Origin: UBA8199 sp964507045
Lineage (GTDB): Bacteria; Verrucomicrobiota; Verrucomicrobiia; Limisphaerales; UBA8199
DNA length: 64,000 nt
Direction: 5' to 3'
NCBI GenBank assembly: GCA_964507045.1
Contig: CAZDOO010000005.1
Span: 45,197-109,196, forward strand
The notes beneath the pieces are model-generated. The model had not been told where the DNA came from and searched no databases. It saw nothing but the letters and a program-made list of their open reading frames with translations. Numbering within the stretch: the first letter of the stretch is position 1; each line of letters begins with the position of its first letter. This document shows, in pieces, positions 50,548 to 62,101 of the stretch. The position numbers and the translations under genes are program-made.

Positions 50548-52007
50548 TTCTATTTGCAATGCCTATGCTGCTGCCAAGCCACAAGACCAAGATTGTTGCC
50601 ACCATCGGGCCGGCCTCCGACTCGCCGGAAATGCTGGCGCGCCTCATCCGCGCTGGAATGAACGTTGCGCGCCTTAACTTTTCCCACGGCGACTTCGCGG
50701 GCCACGCTGAGCGAATTGCCCGCATCCGCGCGGCGGAAGGGACGACGGGCCAGCGCGTCGCCATCATGGCTGACCTGCCCGGTCCAAAGATGCGCATTGG
50801 CAAGATCGAGCCGGAACCTATTCAATTGTGCCCGGGCGAGCGCTTTACGCTGACTGGCGAGGGCGTGGTCGGCACTCCGCAGCGGGTTTCGATGAGCTTC
50901 GAGCGGCTGCCTAAAGTCGTGAAGCCGGGCGACCGGCTATTCCTCAATGATGGTCTGGTGCAACTGGTCGTCGAGCGCGTGGCGGGCAACGATGTCCACT
51001 GCAAAGTCGCGGTCGGCGGTGAGTTGCGTTCCAAGAAGGGGCTTAATCTCCCGGGCATTGATCTGGGGATTAGCGCGTTTACTGACCACGACCGCGCCTG
51101 CCTGGAATTTGCCCTTAAAGCCGGCGTGGACGCCGTAAGCCAGTCGTTTGTGGAGACCGCCGCGGACATTGAAGCCGTGCGCGCCGCCGCCGCGGCGATG
51201 GGCAAGCGGCCCTTCATCATCGCCAAGATCGAGCGCTCGGGCGCGATCGAGCACTTTGACGAAATTCTGAAGGCGGCGGATGGCATTATGGTGGCGCGCG
51301 GCGACCTTGGGGTGGAAGTGCCGATCGAAGAAATGGCCATCCTGCAGAAGCAACTCATCGCCAAAGCGAGTTTGGCCGGCAAGCCGGTTATCACCGCCAC
51401 GCAGATGCTCGAATCCATGGTGTCGAGCCGCCTGCCCACCCGCGCCGAGTCCACCGATGTGGCCAACGCCATCCTGGACGGCACCGATTGCATCATGCTT
51501 TCAGGGGAGTCGGCGATGGGCAAGTATCCCGAGGAAGCTGTGGCGATGCTGGCCAAGATAGCAGCCTTCACGGAAGCACACCGGCCGCCTACACGCCTCA
51601 ATGATCTCAAGACGCTGTCCAACCAGCATCAGAGCACGACGGCGGCCGAGGCGATTGCCTCGGTGGTGGAAAACGCGCTGGAGACGGTGCCCTGCGCCGC
51701 TGTGTTCGTGCCCACCCGGACCGGCACCACCGCCCGCATGATCTCCCGCTTTAATCCGCCGGTCTGGATTGTCGCCCTGAGCCGCGACGCGGCTGTCTGC
51801 CAGGGATTGGCCTTCTCCTACGGCACGCACCCGGTCGAACTGGCCGCGGACCCGGAGAGCTGGGACGACTTTGTCCGGCGGTGGCTCCGGGAATACCAAG
51901 TACCCGGCCCGGTCGCCATGCTGGTGGCCGGCCCGTCCACGCGCAACCCGGATGCCAACCACCGCATTGAATTTCTGCGGGTTGGCGACAGGGCGCAGAA
52001 ACGCTGA
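50544..52007 (+). CDS. pyk: Pyruvate kinase
   Basis: A 487-residue pyruvate kinase: 'KTKIVATIGPASDSPEML', 'AGMNVARLNFSHGD', 'KIERSGAIEHFDEILKAADGIMVARGDLGVE' (core K.E...A..N/H.dEI....DGIMVARGDLG), 'KPVITATQMLESMV' and 'PTRAESTDVANAILDGTDCIMLSGE' are complete. The C-terminal allosteric domain is present. A few N-terminal residues (MILFAMPMLLP) are likely extra; an ATG six codons in is possible. ATGA overlap with ldhA means the two are translated together, which links pyruvate formation with its reduction. Confidence 0.95.
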   Translation: MILFAMPMLLPSHKTKIVATIGPASDSPEMLARLIRAGMNVARLNFSHGDFAGHAERIARIRAAEGTTGQRVAIMADLPGPKMRIGKIEPEPIQLCPGERFTLTGEGVVGTPQRVSMSFERLPKVVKPGDRLFLNDGLVQLVVERVAGNDVHCKVAVGGELRSKKGLNLPGIDLGISAFTDHDRACLEFALKAGVDAVSQSFVETAADIEAVRAAAAAMGKRPFIIAKIERSGAIEHFDEILKAADGIMVARGDLGVEVPIEEMAILQKQLIAKASLAGKPVITATQMLESMVSSRLPTRAESTDVANAILDGTDCIMLSGESAMGKYPEEAVAMLAKIAAFTEAHRPPTRLNDLKTLSNQHQSTTAAEAIASVVENALETVPCAAVFVPTRTGTTARMISRFNPPVWIVALSRDAAVCQGLAFSYGTHPVELAADPESWDDFVRRWLREYQVPGPVAMLVAGPSTRNPDANHRIEFLRVGDRAQKR

Positions 52008-52021
52008 CCCGCGCTTTTGCC

Positions 52022-54091
<2,070 letters not shown>

Positions 54092-54297
54092 AGATGGGCA
54101 AGAATCCTCCGCGAACTGAAATCCACCGATGCGACCGGGCGTTCCCTGTGCTTCCAAGGTGTGGCAGCCTCAACGGCCAATCCCCTAACGGCAGTCGCGG
54201 ATTTCCAGTCTACGGCCCTCGGCAGGCTTGTGGATCACTGGCAGTTGGCAGGAGCCGCCGAAGCCAATCCGACGATGCGGCAGACAGCAAATCTGCG

Positions 54298-55590
54298 CTA
54301 CGCCGCTGCCCGGTCGTGTTTGCGGCGAATGATGGGTTTGCTCTGACCGGTGACCACGGGCTGGGTGATGTGGATGTGCAGGATGTCATCGCTGCTCGGC
54401 ACCTCATACATGATGTCCAGCATCAGCCGTTCGAGCAGGCTGCGCAGCGCGCGCGCGCCGGTACCCTTCTTGATCGCCTGCGCCGCCAGCTCGTGCAGCG
54501 CGTCGGGTGAGAACTCCAGCTCCACGCCTTCCATCGCCAGCAGCTTCGCGTATTGCTTGGTCAGCGCATTCCGGGTATCCGTAAGAATCGTAACCAACTG
54601 CGCCTCGGTCAGCTCCTCCAGCACGGTCAACATTGGCAGCCGGCCGATGAACTCAGGGATGAAGCCGAAGTTGAGCAAGTCCTCCGGCTCCACGTGCTGC
54701 AAAATCTCCTGCCGCTTGATGGCGTTGGCTTTCAGACTATCCTCCACCGAGCGAAATCCCAGAACGTGCCGGCCCAGGCGACGCTGAATAATACGCTCCA
54801 AGCCAACAAAGGCGCCGCCGCAAATGAACAGAATGTCGCTCGTGTCCACGCGGATGTACTCCTGTTGTGGGTGCTTGCGGCCACCCTGCGGCGGGACGCT
54901 GCAGACGGTACCTTCCAGGATCTTCAATAGTGCCTGCTGCACGCCTTCACCCGAGACGTCGCGGGTGATGGAGACGTTCTCGGTCTTGCGGGCGATCTTG
55001 TCAATTTCGTCAATATAAACGATGCCCCGCTGCGCGCGTTTGACATCATAATCGGCGTTTTGCAGCAGCCGGAGAATGATGTTCTCGACATCCTCGCCGA
55101 CGTAGCCAGCCTCGGTCAGCGTGGTGGCGTCCGCGATGGCGAAGGGCACATCCAGAATCTGCGCGAGCGTGCGGGCGAGCAAGGTCTTGCCCGAACCGGT
55201 CGGCCCGACCATAAGAATGTTGCTCTTCTCGATCTCAACCTGCGCATGCGGGTCAGCCGGCGCTTCGCTTTCTCCCTCCGGAGGGGACGGGGGCGGCTCC
55301 TGAAGGATGCGCTTGTAATGGTTGTGCACCGCCACAGCCAGCGTCTTTTTGGCGTGGTCCTGCCCCACGCAGGCAAGGTCAAGCTGGCGCTTGATCTCGG
55401 CGGGCTTGGCGATGTTAACCCGCGGTTTCTGCCGCTTGACTTGGGCTGCCAGCTCCTTATCGAGGACCTGCTTGCAGAGAATGACGCAGTTGTCGCAGAT
55501 ATAGACGCCGGGCCCGGCGATGAGCTTCTTGACTTCGGCGTGGGACTTGCCGCAGAAGCTGCAGAGCGTGAGATTCGTCGGGCGAGCCAT
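54298..55590 (-). CDS. clpX: ATP-dependent Clp protease ATPase subunit ClpX
   Basis: A 430-residue AAA+ unfoldase. N-terminal zinc finger 'CSFCGKSHAEVKKLIAGPGVYICDNCV' (C..C...C..C), Walker A 'GPTGSGKTLLARTLA', Walker B 'IVYIDEIDKIARK', pore-loop region 'ATTLTEAGYVGEDVE', and sensor 'KGTGARALRSLLE'. Full length. It unfolds tagged proteins and feeds them to ClpP, encoded 5 bp upstream on the same strand. It is convergent with glgX. Confidence 0.97.
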   Translation of the reverse strand: MARPTNLTLCSFCGKSHAEVKKLIAGPGVYICDNCVILCKQVLDKELAAQVKRQKPRVNIAKPAEIKRQLDLACVGQDHAKKTLAVAVHNHYKRILQEPPPSPPEGESEAPADPHAQVEIEKSNILMVGPTGSGKTLLARTLAQILDVPFAIADATTLTEAGYVGEDVENIILRLLQNADYDVKRAQRGIVYIDEIDKIARKTENVSITRDVSGEGVQQALLKILEGTVCSVPPQGGRKHPQQEYIRVDTSDILFICGGAFVGLERIIQRRLGRHVLGFRSVEDSLKANAIKRQEILQHVEPEDLLNFGFIPEFIGRLPMLTVLEELTEAQLVTILTDTRNALTKQYAKLLAMEGVELEFSPDALHELAAQAIKKGTGARALRSLLERLMLDIMYEVPSSDDILHIHITQPVVTGQSKPIIRRKHDRAAA

Positions 55591-55595
55591 CGCGG

Positions 55596-56237
55596 CTATT
55601 CTTTCTTGTCGGCCAGGCTGGTGGCCTTTTCAGCCAGGGTTGGTATTTCCTTGCGGGACTGAACCACCTCATCCACCAGCCCATAGGCTTTGGCCTCTTC
55701 GGGGGTCATGAAGTTGTCGCGGTCGGTGTCCCGCTCGACCTGTTCGATCGAGTGGCCGGAGTGCTTGGCGATGATGCTGTTGATGCGCTGTTTGAGCTTG
55801 AGCATGTAGCGCACGCGAATCTCGACGTCGCTCGCCGGACCTTCTGCTCCGCCGAGCAGTTGGTGGATCATAATATTGGCGTTCGGCAGCGCGTAGCGTT
55901 TGCCCTTGGTGCCGCCGCACAGCAGCACCGCCCCCATGCTTGCCGCCTGCCCGATGCAATACGTGTTCACATCGCAGGTCAGAAACTGCATGGTGTCATA
56001 GATCGCCAAACCGGCCGTCACGCTACCACCCGGCGAATTGATGTAGAGGTGAATGTCCTTCTTGGGATCGCTCATCTGCAGGAACAGCAGCTGCGCGATA
56101 ATGAGATTGGCTACCATGTCGTCCACGGGCGTGCCCAGGAACACGATTCGATCCACCAGCAGGCGCGAGTAAATGTCATAGCCGCGCTCACCGCGTCCGG
56201 TTTGCTCCACCACCATCGGGACCAGGAAATTATCCAT
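55596..56237 (-). CDS. clpP: ATP-dependent Clp protease proteolytic subunit ClpP
   Basis: A 213-residue serine protease. Catalytic Ser in 'IGQAASMGAVLL', His in 'ANIMIHQLLGGAEG', and Asp in 'VERDTDRDNFM'. 'LYINSPGGSVTAGLAIYDTMQF' is invariant in the family. Forms a tetradecamer with ClpX rings. The usual upstream tig gene is not here; instead a VOC protein lies divergent 107 bp away. Confidence 0.97.
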   Translation of the reverse strand: MDNFLVPMVVEQTGRGERGYDIYSRLLVDRIVFLGTPVDDMVANLIIAQLLFLQMSDPKKDIHLYINSPGGSVTAGLAIYDTMQFLTCDVNTYCIGQAASMGAVLLCGGTKGKRYALPNANIMIHQLLGGAEGPASDVEIRVRYMLKLKQRINSIIAKHSGHSIEQVERDTDRDNFMTPEEAKAYGLVDEVVQSRKEIPTLAEKATSLADKKE

Positions 56238-56344
56238 AAAAGCGTTGCGTTCTGTTCCTGCAACCTAACGGAGGGCCGTGCACAGGTCAAGCAAACGCCT
56301 CAAAAAGCCGTGCGGCGGACGCGCGGATCGGCTAGACATCGCGT

Positions 56345-56740
56345 GTGAATTTCAGCGTGGAACACCTCGGCTTGCCGGCGCGCGATCCCGCAGCCTTGAA
56401 GGAATGGTATGCGCGCGTGCTCGGGGCGAAAGTTGTCTTCAGCAATAACCAGACGCCTCCCGGTTTTCTTATGCTCCCGCCGGGCGGAGTCATGATCAAA
56501 CTTTACGGCGGCGACGCGTCGTTGCCGCAAACCCGCAACAACCAGCTGAATGGCTGGCGACATGTGGCGTTGCGCGTGGACTCGGTGGCCGCCGGCAGGG
56601 CCGAGTTGGAACGGCGCGGTCTGAACATCACGGAAGAGATCAAGCCGGCCGGTGGGGGCGGCAGCGTGCTCTTTTTCCAGGATCCCGAAGGCAATCTGCT
56701 CCACCTGGTGGAACGGCCGGCGGATTCTTGCTTCCGCTAG
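56345..56740 (+). CDS. VOC superfamily protein (glyoxalase/bleomycin-resistance fold)
   Basis: A 131-residue single VOC-domain protein starting at GTG: 'FSVEHLGLPARDPAALKEWYARVLGAKVVF', 'HVALRVDSVAAGRAELERRG', 'GGGSVLFFQDPEGNLLHLVERP'. His and Glu residues typical of VOC metal sites are present (H in VEHLG, H in RHVAL, E in LVERP). The substrate cannot be told; lyase, dioxygenase and resistance proteins share the fold. Confidence 0.85.
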   Translation: MNFSVEHLGLPARDPAALKEWYARVLGAKVVFSNNQTPPGFLMLPPGGVMIKLYGGDASLPQTRNNQLNGWRHVALRVDSVAAGRAELERRGLNITEEIKPAGGGGSVLFFQDPEGNLLHLVERPADSCFR

Positions 56741-56785
56741 GCCTGGGCACTTTCCGGCCCCACGGTCTGGTTCGCGCAGTTCAGG

Positions 56786-57286
56786 CTATTTGCGGCAAAC
56801 TTTCTTCCAGATTACCAACAGCGCGCCGGCGAAGTCCTGCGGGCGTTCGGCCATCCAGCGCGTCACCTCAGCCGGCGCATACCAATCGCCGCGTTCGAGC
56901 TCCTCGGGGTGCAACCGGAACGGGCCTTCCGCTTCGCAGCGATAGACCCAGACATGCTCCCGGTCCGTCTCGGCGGAGGCCGCGAGCTTGAAAAGCCGCC
57001 GCGGGGCCGTCTGCAATTCCAGGCCGATTTCCTCGCCCAACTCCCTCACGGCGCAGGCGTCATAATCCTCGCCGCTATCCACGTGGCCCGAGGCGGAGGA
57101 GTCCCACAAGCCAGGCTGGCGATCCTTCTTCATCGAGCGCTGCTGCAGGAAGACCTGCCCGGCGGCGTTGAACACCAGGACATGCACCGCCCGATGCATC
57201 AAGCCCAGCCGGTGCACCTCGCTGCGCGGCCGCTGCCCAATGACTTCGTCCCGCTCGTTTACGACATCAAAGACTTCTTCCTTCAC
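56786..57286 (-). CDS. Nudix hydrolase (IPP-isomerase-like subgroup)
   Basis: A 166-residue Nudix enzyme. The Nudix box is complete: 'GHVDSGEDYDACAVRELGEEIGL'-type (G..5..E..7..REL.EE.G.). The opening 'EEVFDVVNERDEVIGQRPRSEVHRLGLMHRAVHVLVFNAAGQVFLQQRS' (core DE.IG...R...H..GL.HR..HV.VFN..G..FLQ.RS) is typical of the YfcD/IDI-like branch. It hydrolyses some nucleoside-diphosphate-linked compound, unknown which. Confidence 0.9.
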   Translation of the reverse strand: MKEEVFDVVNERDEVIGQRPRSEVHRLGLMHRAVHVLVFNAAGQVFLQQRSMKKDRQPGLWDSSASGHVDSGEDYDACAVRELGEEIGLELQTAPRRLFKLAASAETDREHVWVYRCEAEGPFRLHPEELERGDWYAPAEVTRWMAERPQDFAGALLVIWKKVCRK

Positions 57287-57442
57287 GCTACAGATGCCGC
57301 GCCTGGTTGCGCAGACTGCTTAGGTTGTTGGTGGTGATACAGCGGGCGGCGGCCGCCGTAGCGGTTTCGCCGTCAGACGGCCTGCTGGCCCCACCGCCCG
57401 GCAGGCTCAAGGCACCCGCAAACGTCACAAGCGGCTGGCAAT

Positions 57443-58300
57443 TCATTCTGGTCTGCGGCACAAGGCTTGGGCCATTTGTGCGAACTGCTCCAGCGAAACC
57501 TGCTCGGCGCGGACTTGGGGCGACAGCTTCAGGCGCTCGAATTCGGCGGCCAGGCACAACTCGGGCCAATCCTCTTTCAGCAGTTTGAGCATCATCTTGC
57601 GGCGCTGGGAGAAGCCGCGCTTGACGATGCGGGCGAACGCGGGCCGCTGTTCTGGCGCGAGCAGCGGCTGTTTTCGGCGTGCCAGGCATACACAGGCCGA
57701 ATCCACTTCTGGCTCGGGGAAGAAACAACTGGCCGGAATCCTGAACCAAGGCTGTGGTTCATAGTCGAGTTGAACCAGCAGCGTCAGCACCCCGTAATCC
57801 GGCGTGCCGTGTTTGGCCATAAGCCGCTTTGCCACCTCAATTTGCAGCGTGGCAACCAGGCGCTCGGGGCCGCGCGCGGACGCCCGTCCTCCCAGGGCCA
57901 GCTCCACCAGAATCGGCGAGGCGACAGAGTAGGGCAGGTTGGCCACTAGTTTCCACCCGCTCCAGTCCTGCGTCTGGCGGCACAGGTAATCGAGGGCGTC
58001 GTCATGCAGCAGGTGCAGCGCGGGCGTTCCGCCGGCCTCGGTCTGGAACCGCTGTCGAAGCACCTCCACCAGCCTGGCGTCCTTCTCGATGGCCAAGACC
58101 TCACCCGCTTGCGCCACAAGCCGCTCAGTCAGCGGCCCAAGGCCCGGCCCGATCTCCAATACCCGGTCCGACTTCTTCAGCTCCGCCGCCGCCACAATCC
58201 GCCGCAACTGGTTGGCGTCGTGAAGAAAGTTCTGACCGAGAGACTTCGTCAGGCAGATGTCCCGTTCCGCCAGAACTTGCTTCATTTCCGTAAGCTTCAT
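57443..58300 (-). CDS. rsmA: 16S rRNA dimethyladenosine transferase RsmA (KsgA)
   Basis: A 285-residue enzyme that dimethylates two adjacent adenines near the 3' end of 16S rRNA, using S-adenosylmethionine. 'KSLGQNFLHDANQLRRIV', SAM motif 'VLEIGPGLGPLTERL', 'VLAIEKDARLVEVL', catalytic 'LVANLPYSVASPILVEL' (NLPY) and 'FFPEPEVDSACVCL' (PPPxVxS-like) all match. Starts within the last 4 bp of the aminotransferase gene. Confidence 0.95.
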   Translation of the reverse strand: MKLTEMKQVLAERDICLTKSLGQNFLHDANQLRRIVAAAELKKSDRVLEIGPGLGPLTERLVAQAGEVLAIEKDARLVEVLRQRFQTEAGGTPALHLLHDDALDYLCRQTQDWSGWKLVANLPYSVASPILVELALGGRASARGPERLVATLQIEVAKRLMAKHGTPDYGVLTLLVQLDYEPQPWFRIPASCFFPEPEVDSACVCLARRKQPLLAPEQRPAFARIVKRGFSQRRKMMLKLLKEDWPELCLAAEFERLKLSPQVRAEQVSLEQFAQMAQALCRRPE

Positions 58301-59589
58301 GTGGTCAGAACCGCCCCCAGCGCGTTAACCGCCGCCCGGAGTTGGTTCACTGAGATGGTCAGCGGCGGAGTGAAGCCGATGACGTTGGAATGCTCCCCCT
58401 CGGGCAGGAATATGAATCCCTGCCGGAGCAGCGTTTTGACTGTCTGCAGCACCGTCCCGGTTGCTGGCGCCCCGTCGGGGAGGCGAATTTCCACGCCTGC
58501 CAACAAGCCCAAGCCGCGGGGAGCCAGGATGATAGGGGCGGGGCGAGCGGCGAGCGCCGAAAGGGAAGAAAGCAGCCGCATGCCCAATTGGGCGCTGCGC
58601 TCGACCAGCCTGCGGGCTCTAATCTCCTGAAGCTGCGCCAGCGCCATCGCGCAGCCGACAGGATGGCCCAGGAAGGTGCTAGTGTGGATCGCCTCCCCGT
58701 TCGACGGTGGCCACGCCGCGTCCATCAGGTCTGCGCGTCCGATACAGGCCGACAGGGGGAAGCCCCCGGTCAACGCTTTGCCCACACAAATCACATCCGG
58801 CACCGTCAACGAGTGTTCGCAAGCGAACCATTTCCCGGTGCGACCAAAGCCGGTGTAAATCTCATCCAGCACCAGCAGGGCGTGGCACTCGTCACAAAGC
58901 CGGCGCAGCATGGGCAGGAAGCCTGGGGGCGGAATATTCATGCCTCCGCGGACCTGAATGGGCTCGACGAGGATTGCGCCGATCCGCTCGTGTCGCAGCA
59001 GGTGCCGGATTCGAGACTCGATTGCGCGCACCGCGGGGTTGGCTTCAGGAAACGGCACAAAGTATCCGAATTCGCGCAACTGCCTGCGGAACGGCGACCG
59101 GAAATGCGCCCGCTGTGTGGCATTGAGCGCACCATAGCCAAGACCGTGATAGGCGCCGTTAAAGGCAATGATACCCGGCTTCCCCGTGGCCAGCAGGGCT
59201 GTCTTAAGCGCTGCCTCCACGGCTTCAAAGCCCGAGTTGCAAAAGATGGTCTTACCCCTGGTTGCCTTGTGCTGCCACCGCTCGAATGTAATCCGGCTCA
59301 ACTCGCGCGCCAATTGTGCCTTGAGCGCGTGCGGGTGGACATCGCCCATGGCATGAAGCAGCTTTGCCATTTGCTTTTGCCCGGCCCTGACCACACGCGG
59401 ATTGGCATGCCCCGCTGCCGCCACGCCGAAGGCGGCGGTCAAATCCAGATACCTATTTCCGTCCAAATCCCAGACGTGCACCCCTTGGGCGCGTTCCCAT
59501 ACGACGGGCCACGAGCCATCTGGTTCCATGACGGTGATATTGCGCGATTCATAGGCGCGCAGCAGGGCCAGTGTTTGGCGTGTGGTCAT
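58297..59589 (-). CDS. Class III PLP-dependent aminotransferase
   Basis: A 430-residue fold-type I aminotransferase of the GABA/4-aminobutyrate or acetylornithine type. 'VWERAQGVHVWDLDGNRYLDLTAAFGVAAAGHANPRVV' (in parts WDLDG..YLDL....GV...GH..P), 'FCNSGFEAVEAALKTAL', 'LVLDEIYTGFGRTGKWFACEH' and the PLP Lys in 'CVGKALTGGFPLSA' are present. Substrate unclear; branched GABA/taurine-like use is possible. It sits between queE (6 bp gap) and rsmA (4 bp overlap) in one operon. Confidence 0.9.
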   Translation of the reverse strand: MTTRQTLALLRAYESRNITVMEPDGSWPVVWERAQGVHVWDLDGNRYLDLTAAFGVAAAGHANPRVVRAGQKQMAKLLHAMGDVHPHALKAQLARELSRITFERWQHKATRGKTIFCNSGFEAVEAALKTALLATGKPGIIAFNGAYHGLGYGALNATQRAHFRSPFRRQLREFGYFVPFPEANPAVRAIESRIRHLLRHERIGAILVEPIQVRGGMNIPPPGFLPMLRRLCDECHALLVLDEIYTGFGRTGKWFACEHSLTVPDVICVGKALTGGFPLSACIGRADLMDAAWPPSNGEAIHTSTFLGHPVGCAMALAQLQEIRARRLVERSAQLGMRLLSSLSALAARPAPIILAPRGLGLLAGVEIRLPDGAPATGTVLQTVKTLLRQGFIFLPEGEHSNVIGFTPPLTISVNQLRAAVNALGAVLTT

Positions 59590-59595
59590 CGGCAG

Positions 59596-60327
59596 TCAGA
59601 CTCCTCGGGCGTCCGGAGCCCAGATCACCTTGTGCAACTGGACTTGAAACCGCACCGGCAACCCCTCAGCCAGAATCTTCCCGGCCAAGTCCCGGCGTGA
59701 CATCAGCGTATCCTTCAACGGCGCCTCTTTCAGCGACTTGTGCTGCTGGCTGGGCGCAAGCGGTTGGGCCCACGAGAACAGCAACGGACAAATGCCGGCG
59801 AGCTTGTGGTCGGCGATGCGTTGTTTCGCCCAGGCGTAATCTTCGCGGGTGGCGATGACGAACTTGACCTCGTCCGTGCTCCTGAGACAGCGCAGGTTTT
59901 CCCAGCGATTGCGCGCCACCTCACCGCTGCTGGGGCATTTGAGATCCATGATGCGCCGCACCCGCGGGTCCACGGGCGAAATATCGTGCGCGCCGCTGGT
60001 TTCGAGCAGGACGACGAAGCCGTCATCGCATAAGGCTCGCAGCAAGGACAGCGAATTCCTCTGCAAGAGCGGCTCGCCGCCGGTGAGTTCAACCAGCGGC
60101 AGGCGCGACCCGCCGCTCTGTCGGAACGGCCTTGCCCGCCGGCGAATTTCCGCGCGGATTTGTGCCAGAGACCGCCTCCGGCCCCCGGCAAACGCATAGG
60201 CGGTGTCGCAATACGAACAGCGCAGGTCGCAGCCCGTAAGCCGAATGAAGATGCACGGCAATCCGGCAAATGTGCTTTCGCCCTGCAGACTCAGAAAGAT
60301 TTCATTAACGACCAGCGTGTCGGCCAT
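59596..60327 (-). CDS. queE: 7-carboxy-7-deazaguanine synthase QueE
   Basis: A 243-residue radical-SAM enzyme of queuosine/7-deazapurine synthesis. 'NEIFLSLQGESTFAGLPCIFIRLTGCDLRCSYCDTAYAF' in parts: NEIF.S.QGE, and CDLRCSYCD, the CxxxCxxC cluster motif. 'LVELTGGEPLLQ' and 'LLETSGAHDIS' follow. Start at ATG 60327; the upstream TTG adds three residues only. Queuosine-pathway partners (queD, queC) are not in the window. Confidence 0.9.
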   Translation of the reverse strand: MADTLVVNEIFLSLQGESTFAGLPCIFIRLTGCDLRCSYCDTAYAFAGGRRRSLAQIRAEIRRRARPFRQSGGSRLPLVELTGGEPLLQRNSLSLLRALCDDGFVVLLETSGAHDISPVDPRVRRIMDLKCPSSGEVARNRWENLRCLRSTDEVKFVIATREDYAWAKQRIADHKLAGICPLLFSWAQPLAPSQQHKSLKEAPLKDTLMSRRDLAGKILAEGLPVRFQVQLHKVIWAPDARGV

Positions 60328-60450
60328 CGCCCGCAATGTAACGGGTGGACCGGCGGGAGGAAAGCGGCATGAACAGCAATCGCTGCCGCTGCCGCCTTCC
60401 GGCTCCGGCCCCGCTCTTTTTCACTTTGCCGAATTCAGTCCGGTGGGCAT

Positions 60451-61719
60451 ATGATGCGGTCCATGGAAATTTACGAGCATCCCGTTTTCCGGATGGCCTG
60501 TCAGCAATTCGACCTCGCCGCCGATCATTTGCAGATGCCGGAAGCTGAGCGCGGGCGCGTCAAGTATCCCAAACGCTCGCTGACTGTCGCCCTGCCCATC
60601 CATCGAGACGACGGCGCCACCGAGGTGTTCACCGGCTACCGCGTGCAACACCACCTCACCCTGGGTCCTACCAAAGGCGGCTTGCGTTTTCACCCGGACG
60701 TGACCTTGGGTGAAATCGCTGCCCTGGCGATGTGGATGAGTTGGAAATGCGCCTTGATGGGCCTGCCTTACGGAGGCGCGAAAGGCGGGGTTGCCTGTGA
60801 TCCCAGCAAGTTGTCCGCCCAGGAGCTGGAGCGGCTAACTCGCCGCTACACACAGGAGATGATTCCGTTCATCGGCCCCCAAGTGGATGTCATGGCCCCC
60901 GACCTCGGGACCAACGAGCAGGTGATGGCCTGGATGATGGACACCTATTCGGTCCACGTCGGCGCCGCCGTGCCCAGCATCGTTACCGGCAAGCCAGTCG
61001 CGCTGGGCGGGTCGCTGGGTCGGCGCGAGGCCACCGGCCGCGGAGTCGGCTATCTGGTCAACCGTGCTACGGATACCATCGGGCTGGACATCAGCAAGAG
61101 CACTGCCGCCATCCAGGGCTTTGGGAATGTCGGCTCCGTCGTCGCCCTCTCGCTGGCCCGCTATGGGATAAAGGTGGTGGCGGTGAGCGACGCCTTTGGC
61201 GGCGTTTACAATGCCAACGGACTGGACCTGTGGGGCCTGGACAAGCATGTCGCCGGCAACAAGACCGTGGTCAGCTTCGCTGAAGCCGAGCCTATCACCA
61301 ATGAGCAACTGTTGGCGCTGCCATGTGACATTCTTGTGCCTGCCGCCCTCGAACGCCAAATCACCGCGGAGAACGCCGGCAAGATCCAATGCCGCATCAT
61401 CGCGGAAGCGGCCAATGGCCCGACCACGCCCGAAGCCGATGTGATCCTGGCCCAGCGCCCGGAGATCTTCATTCTGCCCGACATCCTTTGCAACGCGGGC
61501 GGAGTAATCGTCTCGTACTTTGAATGGGTGCAGGATTTGCAGAGCTTCTTTTGGGGCGAAACAGAGGTGGTAGACAAATTGTTTCGCATTCTGGAAACCG
61601 CCTACACGCAGGTCGTTACCCTGAGCCGCAAACAGAAGCTTTCTATGCGCATGGCGGCGTTGACGCTCGGCGTCAAACGGGTGCAAGAAGCCAAGCGAAT
61701 TCGCGGATTATTTCCTTAG
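60451..61719 (+). CDS. gdhA: Glutamate dehydrogenase (GdhA-like)
   Basis: A 422-residue Glu/Leu/Phe/Val dehydrogenase, catalysing reversible glutamate deamination. 'VQHHLTLGPTKGGLRFHPDV', catalytic Lys in 'MGLPYGGAKGGV', 'MAPDLGTNEQVMAWMMDTYS', 'ALGGSLGRREATGRGV' and the dinucleotide loop 'IQGFGNVGSVVALSLA' are complete. Size and motif spacing fit the hexameric ~420-residue class. NAD or NADP use cannot be settled by eye. ATG 60463 is another possible start. Confidence 0.95.
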   Translation: MMRSMEIYEHPVFRMACQQFDLAADHLQMPEAERGRVKYPKRSLTVALPIHRDDGATEVFTGYRVQHHLTLGPTKGGLRFHPDVTLGEIAALAMWMSWKCALMGLPYGGAKGGVACDPSKLSAQELERLTRRYTQEMIPFIGPQVDVMAPDLGTNEQVMAWMMDTYSVHVGAAVPSIVTGKPVALGGSLGRREATGRGVGYLVNRATDTIGLDISKSTAAIQGFGNVGSVVALSLARYGIKVVAVSDAFGGVYNANGLDLWGLDKHVAGNKTVVSFAEAEPITNEQLLALPCDILVPAALERQITAENAGKIQCRIIAEAANGPTTPEADVILAQRPEIFILPDILCNAGGVIVSYFEWVQDLQSFFWGETEVVDKLFRILETAYTQVVTLSRKQKLSMRMAALTLGVKRVQEAKRIRGLFP

Positions 61720-61723
61720 CGCC

Positions 61724-62101
61724 TCACTCCAACCCGCGCTCGAACAGGTCGTCCTCGTCCAGGCCGAGGTAGTGGCCCAGTTCGTGCAGATAGGTGGTGT
61801 GCACTTCGTCGCGAAAGGCATCTTCCTCCGCTTCGGCCATATCCCAGACGTTCTCCAGGAAGAGAATAATCTGCGGCGGCAGCGGCAGCGTGGTGGTTTC
61901 TTCGTCGGCGAATTCCGGCCCCACAAACAGACCCAAGGTATCCGGCTCGATGCCATCCCGGCGATGGGCGGCGTTGGGACGTCGCTCGAACGTGACTGGC
62001 AACGCCTGCGCCCGCTGGCGGAGCGGCGGGGGCAAGGCGGCGAGTGTCGCCGTTATCTCCGCGCGTGCCAGGGCACAGATTCCTTCCCAGTCAAGCCGCA
62101 T
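61724..62101 (-). CDS. Metallopeptidase family (HExxH, minigluzincin-like)
   Basis: A 125-residue small zincin: zinc motif 'HTTYLHELGHYLGLDEDDLFERGLE' (core HELGH followed by D), preceded by 'ERRPNAAHRRDGIEPDTLGLFVG' and 'LPPQIILFLENVWD'. This is the compact PF06262-type metallopeptidase fold found in many bacteria, with unknown substrate. It ends 4 bp from the stop of glutamate dehydrogenase (convergent). Confidence 0.9.
   Translation of the reverse strand: MRLDWEGICALARAEITATLAALPPPLRQRAQALPVTFERRPNAAHRRDGIEPDTLGLFVGPEFADEETTTLPLPPQIILFLENVWDMAEAEEDAFRDEVHTTYLHELGHYLGLDEDDLFERGLE

Noticed and set aside
54279..54300. Short word near the clpX stop (gacagcaaatctgcgc) resembling a dispersed verrucomicrobial repeat
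   Set aside because: No second copy in the window; resemblance is from memory only.
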